The translations under genes were made by a program, and so were the position numbers. Below are positions 1 to 5,646 of a DNA stretch of 5,646 nucleotides, piece by piece; the stretch's first letter is position 1, and each line of letters starts with the position of its first letter. Location: NCBI GenBank assembly GCA_003488965.1, contig DNJW01000419.1, positions 1 to 5,646 on the forward strand, given 5' to 3'. Below the pieces are notes generated by a model. That model searched no databases. It saw only the letters and a list, made by a program, of their open reading frames with translations, and was not told the origin of the DNA. Source of the stretch: Lachnospiraceae bacterium. GTDB taxonomy: Bacteria > Bacillota > Clostridia > Lachnospirales > Lachnospiraceae.

Positions 1-35
1 AGCGCGTCTGTGTTGGAATATACAGGCTGCACAAT

Positions 36-65
36 GACAAGTGCACAATCACCGTGTTTCGCAAT
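36..65 (-). repeat. 30-base direct repeat, copy 2 (after paralogue 2)
   Basis: Second copy of the element at 2650-2679, 26 bases past the TAA of paralogue 2. Here an open frame crosses it on the minus strand: an ATG at 85 reads MGDKSRRLRNTVIVHLS and stays open to the window edge. The ATG has no convincing ribosome site, so I do not call a gene. TGCACAAT (plus strand) occurs twice in direct orientation at 28-35 and 42-49, overlapping this copy only. Confidence 0.75.
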
Positions 66-91
66 CGCCTGCTTTTATCCCCCATATCCGC

Positions 92-2617
92 TTATTCCGA
101 CATATAAATGGCTGTTTTCTGCATCACCTCTTCTGCTCCTGCCGAAGCATCCATTTCCCCCCGCAGCACTTTTACCCCGGCTTCGCATACGGCACTTTCC
201 AAAACAGAATCCTTGATATAAGGAGATTTTCCCTCTTCTGCCACATTTACCAGAAGGGCGATTTCCTCTTCGGAGGCCGGATAAATATCAATTCCAATGT
301 AATTGCTTCCATCCTGGGATGATACGCCCATAGAGCCGTAGCTGCTACCGTCCTCCGTGGCATTCACCCGGAACCGTTCCATACATTTTTCCTTATTGAC
401 CGGCATGCCGTTCCATCCGTCATCATCCAGCATTTTTCCCAGCACCTCCAAGGCAATGTCCTGATGCGCTGTTGTCCGGCTGATGCCTATGATGCCGTCA
501 GGAACGAACACTCCTTCCGTCTGCCCGCTGTAGGGCACAAAACTGCTGTCTGTCTTGCCCTTAATTTTAAAACAGGAAATCATCATATCAAAATCAAAAC
601 TGCTGTCAATGATACCGGCTGCAAATTCCTGTTCGCCCACCAGATATTCCAGCATCCTGCCTCCTACGGAAAACTGACTCTCCCTTATTTCCTCCTCGGA
701 AGCCCCTGATGCGCGCATATCCTCCAGCCATTGTTCATACTGCTCCTTCATCTCATCATCAATCCCCCCTTTTTCCGCTTTCCAGATTCTTTCCGCCAGC
801 TGGTAAAATTCCGTCAATGCATCCTTGTCTATCTTTCCTTCCCCGTTCTTCCAAGCCGGTGCGCAGGCAGGAAGAAGCTTATTGAGCATTTCCTCTTCTC
901 CTCTCGCACCGAAAATCATACCTGTTTCCTTCCTTTCCCTATAGTTTTCCACCATTTCCGCAATGGCTTCCAAATCCGTCATTCCTTCTATTTCATCCTT
1001 CTTTCCTACCAGCAGGGCAATATGAAACTGGGCGGGCGCCCCATAAGTTCCTTCCGGTGTCTGCAAAGCATTTATAATATTGGTAAAATACTTATCTTCT
1101 CCCTTATCCTCCAAATAAGGGGCCAAATCCATCAGGACTCCTTTTTCCACATAAGAGTCCATAGGCATATCATCCAAAATGAAAATATCCGGTCCTTTTC
1201 CCGCTGCAATTTCCGTATTCAGTTTCTTCAATGCATCTTCCCTAGTTGCCGCCGAATTCCCGTCTATCCCAATCTCATATCGGATATATACATCCGGGTT
1301 CTGTGCCTGATAAGAAGAAATCACCGTCTGCAGCTGCTCGTTTTTCACCAGACTGTAGGCACACAGCTGTATCTGCGGTACAGCCGAGACATTGGGGTCA
1401 TATGTATACCGCATCACCCTTCCGTCTGAACACAGCAGCAAAAACACATCATCCTCCAGAAGAAGACCGTCCGACATCCCGCAGGAAGGGTCTCCCAAAG
1501 AATTCAGCGCACCGTCCGCTATTTGTTCAATCACATTGCCGCCGATTACATGCCGGTAAATCCCTTTTTCAAAAATCAAATATAAAATTCCATCTTCCCC
1601 CGGCAAAAGAAGAAGCGGCTGAATCCCCGCCGTACTGTATTCCAGCATTGAACCCTGTTCTTTAATAAAATCATCCAGCACCGGGTCTGCTACCGTCTCC
1701 CCTGTGGTCAAATCCACAATCGTTACGTTTCTTCCGTCTGCCAGCAGCAGCCTGCCGTCTTTCGCAGACATATACTGTGCCCAGCCGGCCAGCTCAATTA
1801 CCTCATGACAGGAACCTGTCTTTCTGTCTATTTCATATACCTTTCCTCCCAAAGCGGAGCCGAACAGTCTTCCGTCATCGGAAAAAACAAAATTATTGAT
1901 ATATTCATTTTCTTTATATGAAATTTCCAATTCCGTATAAGAGCCGTCCGGCGCTACCAGCCGGTACCGGGGATGCATGCCAAAATACATAGTCTGCATC
2001 TCAACCCCCTCTTCCCCGTCATCTTCTGCCTCTCTGTCAGCAGCTTTTTCCTCTTGCGTATTGTCTCCTTCCCCTTCCCCATTATTTTCTTCCCCCGCCT
2101 CATTTGTCTCTTCTCCTGCCGCATCGTCTTCTACATTCCCGGCTCCGTCTTCACTGCCCTGATTTTCCCCGCTTGGCTCATATATAACTGCCACATAGCC
2201 GTCTTTTGCCACCGCCACATTCATCACCCAGTTAGAAGCATTTAGTTCCTCATACCAGACCAGTTCCTCCTTTTCCCATGTAACCCCGTTATCTTTGGAT
2301 ATCCATTTTCCTGACCTTCCCGATATGACAACAAGACTGCCGTCTTCCATCTGTGCCAGTTCGCTTTCTACATTAAGCTCTCCCTTTAAGGAATCGTTCT
2401 CCTCTTCCAGATAACGCCCCATTATCTTCTCTTTTTCCGAATCCGTTCCGGCGGCTTCCTCTTCCCCGGCAATCTCTCCTTCTTCCTGCTGTCCGTCAAT
2501 CTTTCTATTTTCTCCGTTGTCCGCCTGCCCGCAGCCTGCTGCGCCTATGCATCCAAATACCACAGCAAGCGCCAGCATCCAGCCGGCCATTCTGTCCGCA
2601 ATCCTTCTCCTGCCCAT
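92..2617 (-). CDS. Propeller-like / ABC solute-binding fusion lipoprotein (paralogue 2)
   Basis: Second copy of the fusion lipoprotein, 841 aa. The signal peptide has an RRR start, a hydrophobic core and lipobox AAG|C with lipid Cys29; Cys23 (VFG|C) is a weaker alternative. The Asp-box is S107, D109, G111, T113, W114. A very acidic low-complexity insert spans about 147-209 and has only two Lys/Arg up to residue 206. Propeller-like strands include RLFGSALGGKVYEID (250-264) and GIYRHVIGGNVIEQ (352-365). The solute-binding domain starts near 416, with AAGKGPDIFILDDMP (471-485), TYGAPAQFH (524-532) and DDDGWNGMPVNKEK (731-744). The core around the GKGPDIF motif is about 80% identical to paralogue 1 (47 of 58 residues). 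From DPSCG to the C-terminus both proteins have the same length. AAGGAG lies 7 bases before the ATG and fixes the start. Ligand unknown. The signal peptide is not closely similar to that of paralogue 1. Confidence 0.9.
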   Translation of the reverse strand: MGRRRIADRMAGWMLALAVVFGCIGAAGCGQADNGENRKIDGQQEEGEIAGEEEAAGTDSEKEKIMGRYLEEENDSLKGELNVESELAQMEDGSLVVISGRSGKWISKDNGVTWEKEELVWYEELNASNWVMNVAVAKDGYVAVIYEPSGENQGSEDGAGNVEDDAAGEETNEAGEENNGEGEGDNTQEEKAADREAEDDGEEGVEMQTMYFGMHPRYRLVAPDGSYTELEISYKENEYINNFVFSDDGRLFGSALGGKVYEIDRKTGSCHEVIELAGWAQYMSAKDGRLLLADGRNVTIVDLTTGETVADPVLDDFIKEQGSMLEYSTAGIQPLLLLPGEDGILYLIFEKGIYRHVIGGNVIEQIADGALNSLGDPSCGMSDGLLLEDDVFLLLCSDGRVMRYTYDPNVSAVPQIQLCAYSLVKNEQLQTVISSYQAQNPDVYIRYEIGIDGNSAATREDALKKLNTEIAAGKGPDIFILDDMPMDSYVEKGVLMDLAPYLEDKGEDKYFTNIINALQTPEGTYGAPAQFHIALLVGKKDEIEGMTDLEAIAEMVENYRERKETGMIFGARGEEEMLNKLLPACAPAWKNGEGKIDKDALTEFYQLAERIWKAEKGGIDDEMKEQYEQWLEDMRASGASEEEIRESQFSVGGRMLEYLVGEQEFAAGIIDSSFDFDMMISCFKIKGKTDSSFVPYSGQTEGVFVPDGIIGISRTTAHQDIALEVLGKMLDDDGWNGMPVNKEKCMERFRVNATEDGSSYGSMGVSSQDGSNYIGIDIYPASEEEIALLVNVAEEGKSPYIKDSVLESAVCEAGVKVLRGEMDASAGAEEVMQKTAIYMSE
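2000..2176 (-). other. Acidic low-complexity insert coding segment, paralogue 2
   Basis: Codes for about 59 residues (148-206) rich in Glu, Asp, Gly, Asn and Ala with only two basic residues. It is purine-rich on the coding strand and has no strict tandem unit. It sits between a propeller-like strand (GYVAVIY) and the next strand (RYRLVAPDG). Nearly all the length difference between the paralogues is here. Confidence 0.7.
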
Positions 2618-2624
2618 ACCTGTT

Positions 2625-2630
2625 CTCCTT
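2625..2630 (-). promoter_or_regulatory. Ribosome binding site of paralogue 2
   Basis: AAGGAG with a 7-base spacer before the ATG at 2617. It supports the full 841-aa start over the internal Met10. There is no nested upstream ATG here, unlike the other two genes. Confidence 0.75.
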
Positions 2631-2649
2631 CTATTCTAATCTTTATCTA

Positions 2650-2679
2650 GACAAGTGCACAATCACTGTGTTTCGCAAT
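2650..2679 (-). repeat. 30-base direct repeat, copy 1 (before paralogue 2)
   Basis: Matches 36-65 at 29 of 30 positions; the only difference is A here for G there, on the minus strand. It lies in the 118-base gap between the small lipoprotein and paralogue 2, ending 32 bases before the start codon. The minus strand begins ATTGCGAAACAC and ends GTGCACTTGTC. It contains the palindrome GTGCAC and a weak CACA/TGTG pairing, too small to be a terminator. Just upstream, GG-GATAAA also recurs in both copies with a 3-base gap, so the similarity may be longer but eroded. Confidence 0.75.
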
Positions 2680-2735
2680 TATCTATCATCTTTATCGCCG
2701 ATATAATTTTGCCCTATTGAGTCTGGTAATTTCCT

Positions 2736-3101
2736 CTACATATCCACAACAAAAATAACAATTTTATCCGCCCGGAAAATTTCCCCATCCCAGCTTCCCG
2801 TTAAAATAACCGAAGAATCCTTCTTCAACTCTTCCTTACTCCCCTCCCTTTCCGTACTGGTCAATCCGTCCGTTGTCGTTTGCACAGTAAACTCCGCTTT
2901 CTCGCTATACTGTACGGTAATCAGATTTGCATCTTCCGAAATATTTTCCGGAATACTTTCCGGAATATTTTCCTTCATATCCCTCTCTTCCCCTGCTGCT
3001 TGCGTTACTTCTTCCGCCTCTTCTTTCGTATCCCCGCACCCGCAGGCAAAAACAAGCATCCCTATAACAAACATCACAACAACTTTATTCCAACATTTCA
3101 T
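2736..3101 (-). CDS. Small lipoprotein with NIPE-type repeat, function unknown
   Basis: Predicted 121-aa exported lipoprotein. I do not recognise its family. The first 20 residues form a signal peptide (MKCWNKVVVMFVIGMLVFA) with a probable lipid Cys20; Cys22 is an alternative. A Glu-rich linker follows, about 24-44, then three tandem tetrapeptides, NIPE-SIPE-NISE, at 45-56. The C-terminal part, about 60-121, looks like a small beta domain ending in TGSWDGEIFRADKIVIFVVDM-like alternating hydrophobic strands. The pattern G-x-W-DG-x-F-x-A-D-x-I is reminiscent of OB-fold proteins, which is inference only. The start at 3101 is chosen because GGAGG lies 5 bases upstream; the ATG at 3113 would add MEEK but has no ribosome site. 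It lies 48 bases after paralogue 1 and 118 before paralogue 2, so it is probably co-transcribed and may assist them. Confidence 0.8.
   Translation of the reverse strand: MKCWNKVVVMFVIGMLVFACGCGDTKEEAEEVTQAAGEERDMKENIPESIPENISEDANLITVQYSEKAEFTVQTTTDGLTSTEREGSKEELKKDSSVILTGSWDGEIFRADKIVIFVVDM
2934..2969 (-). repeat. 12-base tandem repeat, three units, inside small lipoprotein
   Basis: Three 12-base units (plus strand TTCCGAAATATT, TTCCGGAATACT, TTCCGGAATATT) encode NISE, SIPE and NIPE in the linker of the small lipoprotein. As the unit is a multiple of three, gain or loss of a unit would keep the frame and only change linker length. Confidence 0.8.
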
Positions 3102-3131
3102 TTTTTCCTCCATTTCTGCGCTGCTTTATCG
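3099..3131 (-). repeat. Leader repeat, copy 2 (5' end of small lipoprotein)
   Basis: Partner of the block at 5586-5618, at exactly the same offset from the start codon. It lies in the 48-base gap after the TGA of paralogue 1. The copies bracket paralogue 1, so the unit leader-plus-gene could be a duplication module. Confidence 0.7.
3107..3111 (-). promoter_or_regulatory. Ribosome binding site that decides the start of the small lipoprotein
   Basis: A perfect GGAGG with a 5-base spacer (AAAAA) before the ATG at 3101. The upstream in-frame ATG at 3113 supplies the first G of this site and has no ribosome site itself, the same arrangement as in front of paralogue 1. Confidence 0.75.
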
Positions 3132-3149
3132 TGCATCTCATTACATTCT

Positions 3150-5588
3150 TCACTCCGCCATATAAATCCCCATCTTCTGGATTACTTCCTCCGCTCCTTC
3201 CGATGCGCTGATTTCTCCCCTCAGCACCTTAATCCCTGCCCTGCACGCCGCATCTTCCAGCATGGAATCCCTTACATAAGGTGTATTTCCTTCTTCTGCT
3301 ATTTTCATAAGACGGGCAATTTCTTCTTCCGAAGCCGGATAGATATCCAAATGATAGAGTTCCTTTCCATCCGCTCCGCTTCCCCCCATAGAAGCATAGC
3401 TGCTGCCATCCTCCGAAGCATGCCGCCGGAAGCTCTCTCCCCACTTCTCTTTATTAACCGGCATACCTGACCATCCGTCATCATCCAACATTTTTTCCAG
3501 CAGCCTGACCGCTATATCCTGATATTCCGAAGTACGGCTGATTCCCATCAGACCGCTGGGCACAAACACTTTTTGGGACTGTCCGCTATAGGCGGCAAAA
3601 CTGCCGTCCTTTCTCCCCTCTGCTTTAAAGCAGGAAATAATCATATTAAATTCGTCACTGTCGCTCATAATACCCGCTGCAACTTCCCTGTCCCCTGTCA
3701 GCCATCCAATTTCCTTACTGCTTATTCCCATTTGAAATTCTCTCGTCCTTTCGTCCGAAACCCCTGCAATCTTTCTTTCCTCCGTCCACCTTGCATATTC
3801 CTCTTTTGTTTCCTCACTGATTCCTTTTTTCTCCGCATCCCATATTCTCTTAACTAATGTATAAAATTCTGTCAGCGCTTCTTTATCTATCTTTCCCTGT
3901 TCATCCTTCCATGACGGTTCACAGACAGGCAGCAGCATATGCAGTATTTCATCCTCGCCGCGTACCCCTAAAACAGTGCCTGCCGTTTTCTCTTTCCTAT
4001 AAGCTTCCGCCATCCCTGCTATCCCTTCCAAGCTGTCCATCTGTTCGATTTCTCCCTGTCTGCCTACGATAAGACCTATCTGAAACTGGGCAGGTACTGC
4101 ATAAGTTCCCTGCTCCGTCCCAAAAGCGCGGATGACATTGGTAAAATATTTATCCTCTGTCTTATTCTCCAAATAATCTGTCAAATCCAATAAGACCCCT
4201 TTTTCGATATACGATGAAACCGGCATATCGTCCAGCACAAAAATATCCGGCCCCTTTCCAGCCGCAATTTCCGTATTTAGCTTCTTCAATGCATCATCCC
4301 GTGTCATCGCGGAATTTTCTTCTATTCCTGCCTCATATCGGATATAAACCTCCGGATACTCTGCCTGGAAAGCGGCAATTACCTTTTTCAACTGTTGGTT
4401 ATCCCTTAGGCTGTAAGCCCTAAGCTGCACTTCCGGCACCGCAGGCGTATCCGGGTCATAAGTATATTTCATGATTCCACCGTCTGAACGCAATAGCATA
4501 AACATATCGCTTTCCAGCAGAATGCCGTCCGATAGCCCGCAGGAAGGGTCGCTCAATGACGTAAGACTGCCATCCGCTACCTGCTCTATCATATTTCCTC
4601 CGATTACATGACGGTAAATCCCTTTTTCACAAGCCAGATATAAAATTCCCTCCGCACCCGGCAGCAACAGCACGGGCTGCACCCCTTCCGTACCATAATT
4701 CATATAGGTACCCTGCTGGTCATGGAGAAAATCATTGATAACCGTATCCTCTATCTTTGCCTCTGCCTCCAAATCCCAAACAGTCACGCCGTCCCTGCTG
4801 GCCAGTATCAGCTTATTTTCCTTCTCGGCCATATAATATACAGTGCTAGGAAGCTCCAGCAATTCTTCCAAAGCTCCCGTTTCTTTATCTATCTCATATA
4901 TCTTGCCTCCCAAAGCGCTCCCAAAAAGTCTGCCGTCCTCCGAAAAGGCAAGAAAATGGATATACCCTTGCTCCTTGCACGGAATTTCCAGTTTCTTAAA
5001 ACCGCCCTCCGGCGATGCAATGCCGTACGAAGGCAAAAACGCTTCACTGACGCCCTCCTCTTCCTCTGCCTTCTCCGCAATTTCTGTATCCGCTTCTCCT
5101 GCATTCTCCTCTCCGTCGCCCTCTTCTTTGCCGGCATAAATCACCGCAATATAACCGTCCTTTGATACCGCCGCATTCATCACCCAGGCTTTTGCCGCCA
5201 TCATTTCCTCATGCCATGCCATCCTCTCCCGTTCCCATGTTGTCCCGTTGTCCGTCGATACCCATTTCCCGTTATTCCCGGACATAATAACCAGACTTCC
5301 GTCTTCCATCCGGACAATATCGCTTCCTGCCCCAACTTCTCCCTTTAAGGAATCATCGATCTGCTCCAGGTAACGCCCCATCACTTTTTCCTTATCCGCT
5401 TCCTCCAACGCCCCGTCCCTGCTTCCCACATCCGTTGTCTCTGCCGCCTCATTACGGATATCCATGTTCCCGTTTTCGATTTCATTTCCGCAGCCTGACA
5501 TTCCCGCCGCTCCCCAAACCATGGCAGCTGCCGTCAGCCAGACAATTACCCTTTTCATTCCTATGCCATTTCTTTTCTTTGTTTTCAT
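3150..5588 (-). CDS. Propeller-like / ABC solute-binding fusion lipoprotein (paralogue 1)
   Basis: Predicted surface lipoprotein of 812 aa that probably binds a solute outside the membrane. The signal peptide has a Lys/Arg-rich start, a hydrophobic core and lipobox MSG|C, lipid Cys33. A charged linker follows, then a propeller-like half: Asp-box S111, D113, G115, T117, W118; acidic low-complexity insert about 152-185; strands such as RLFGSALGGKIYEID (about 220-234) and GIYRHVIGGNMIEQ (323-336). The solute-binding domain runs from about 387 to the end, with AAGKGPDIFVLDDMP (442-456), TYAVPAQFQ (495-503) and DDDGWSGMPVNKEK (702-715), typical of family 1 sugar-type binding proteins. Those proteins usually have about 400-450 aa, so the N-terminal half is an addition. 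I chose the ATG at 5588 because GAGGG lies 5 bases before it; an in-frame ATG at 5600 adds 4 residues but has no ribosome site. Ligand unknown. No permease or ATPase adjoins it here. Confidence 0.9.
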   Translation of the reverse strand: MKTKKRNGIGMKRVIVWLTAAAMVWGAAGMSGCGNEIENGNMDIRNEAAETTDVGSRDGALEEADKEKVMGRYLEQIDDSLKGEVGAGSDIVRMEDGSLVIMSGNNGKWVSTDNGTTWERERMAWHEEMMAAKAWVMNAAVSKDGYIAVIYAGKEEGDGEENAGEADTEIAEKAEEEEGVSEAFLPSYGIASPEGGFKKLEIPCKEQGYIHFLAFSEDGRLFGSALGGKIYEIDKETGALEELLELPSTVYYMAEKENKLILASRDGVTVWDLEAEAKIEDTVINDFLHDQQGTYMNYGTEGVQPVLLLPGAEGILYLACEKGIYRHVIGGNMIEQVADGSLTSLSDPSCGLSDGILLESDMFMLLRSDGGIMKYTYDPDTPAVPEVQLRAYSLRDNQQLKKVIAAFQAEYPEVYIRYEAGIEENSAMTRDDALKKLNTEIAAGKGPDIFVLDDMPVSSYIEKGVLLDLTDYLENKTEDKYFTNVIRAFGTEQGTYAVPAQFQIGLIVGRQGEIEQMDSLEGIAGMAEAYRKEKTAGTVLGVRGEDEILHMLLPVCEPSWKDEQGKIDKEALTEFYTLVKRIWDAEKKGISEETKEEYARWTEERKIAGVSDERTREFQMGISSKEIGWLTGDREVAAGIMSDSDEFNMIISCFKAEGRKDGSFAAYSGQSQKVFVPSGLMGISRTSEYQDIAVRLLEKMLDDDGWSGMPVNKEKWGESFRRHASEDGSSYASMGGSGADGKELYHLDIYPASEEEIARLMKIAEEGNTPYVRDSMLEDAACRAGIKVLRGEISASEGAEEVIQKMGIYMAE
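5052..5132 (-). other. Acidic low-complexity insert coding segment, paralogue 1
   Basis: The shorter counterpart of the insert in paralogue 2, about 27 strongly acidic residues (153-179 of the 812-aa product), placed after the strand GYIAVIY. Confidence 0.65.
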
Positions 5589-5618
5589 TATTTCCCTCAT
5601 TTCTGCGCTGCATTATTG
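5586..5618 (-). repeat. Leader repeat, copy 1 (5' end of paralogue 1)
   Basis: A 33-base block covering the untranslated leader, the nested ATG, the ribosome site and the start codon. It matches 3099-3131 at 28 of 33 positions without gaps. The 14-base core GCAGCGCAGAAATG (minus strand, 5611-5598) is identical in both copies. The mismatches lie in the Shine-Dalgarno/spacer and in the outer leader. Similarity fades just inside the coding region, so this looks like a duplicated leader rather than a duplicated gene. Confidence 0.7.
5594..5598 (-). promoter_or_regulatory. Ribosome binding site that decides the start of paralogue 1
   Basis: GAGGG with a 5-base spacer before the ATG at 5588. It overlaps the G of the upstream in-frame ATG at 5600, which has only GCAGCGCAGAA before it and no ribosome site. 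This favours the shorter 812-aa product. Confidence 0.7.
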
Positions 5619-5646
5619 CCCCGTGTTGACTACCGTCGGTACTTAG
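5601..5646 (-). other. Edge of the window upstream of paralogue 1
   Basis: Too short to identify a promoter. The minus strand contains an in-frame end K-Y-R-R-stop (TAG at 5632-5630), which could be the tail of an upstream gene in the same operon, but four codons prove nothing. An 11-base inverted repeat, TACCG-T-CGGTA on the plus strand (5631-5641), overlaps that stop; it is too short and lacks a T-run, so it is not a terminator by itself. Confidence 0.25.

Noticed and set aside
83..85. Start codon of a next gene on the minus strand
   Set aside because: The ATG is 6 bases after the stop of paralogue 2 and the frame stays open for 28 codons to the edge, but there is no good ribosome site and the length is too short to tell from chance.
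731..1429. Plus-strand open frame of 232 codons
   Set aside because: It lies wholly antisense to the solute-binding half of paralogue 2, which has clear domain motifs. The translation is rich in Phe, His, Arg and Ile with no domain, and I see no ribosome site.
2618..2735. Promoter or terminator in the 118-base gap before paralogue 2
   Set aside because: No G/C-rich hairpin followed by a T-run is present. The best -10-like hexamer (TAGAAT, minus strand) lies too near the ribosome site and has only a poor -35 partner, so an internal promoter is not supported.
2934..2969. Possible CRISPR-like repeat array
   Set aside because: Units are 12 bases with no spacers and lie inside a coding region, coding for tetrapeptides.
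2880..3470. Plus-strand open frame of 196 codons spanning a gene junction
   Set aside because: Antisense to the small lipoprotein and the end of paralogue 1. Its repeated NIFRNTFRN stretch is just the mirror of the 12-base tandem repeat.
4889..5137. Lys/Arg-rich minus-strand open frame of 82 codons
   Set aside because: It is the shifted frame of the purine-rich acidic insert of paralogue 1: GAA/GAG repeats read as Arg/Lys out of frame. Composition artefact.
4722..5165. Plus-strand open frame of 147 codons
   Set aside because: Antisense to the propeller-like part of paralogue 1; no recognisable protein features.

Overview
The window holds three genes, all on the minus strand, so transcription runs from high to low coordinates. 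In that order they are a large lipoprotein (5588-3150), a small lipoprotein (3101-2736) and a second large lipoprotein (2617-92) that is a paralogue of the first. The gaps are 48 and 118 bases, I see no intrinsic terminator in either, and all three starts have good Shine-Dalgarno sequences. The simplest reading is one operon whose promoter and further members lie outside the window.

Both large proteins have the same layout: a lipoprotein signal peptide, a charged linker, a beta-propeller-like N-terminal half with one clear Asp-box (SxDxGxTW), and a C-terminal ABC-type extracellular solute-binding domain of the sugar-binding (family 1) kind. The small lipoprotein has a short (N/S)I(P/S)E repeat and a small, probably beta-rich C-terminal domain. 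No permease, ATPase, sensor kinase or regulator is present, so ligand and partner are unknown.

Lipoprotein signals and strong AGGAG-type ribosome sites point to a Gram-positive Bacillota. The propeller/solute-binding fusion resembles large proteins I recall from Lachnospiraceae-like gut Clostridia. That assignment is from memory and composition, not from a search.

The non-coding parts carry two families of direct repeats. A 33-base leader block (28 of 33 identical) lies at the start of the first large gene and of the small gene. A different 30-base element (29 of 30 identical) lies just before and just after the second large gene. Together with the paralogy, they suggest a locus built by duplication that may continue past the low-coordinate edge. 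The long open frames on the plus strand look like antisense shadows of these genes.
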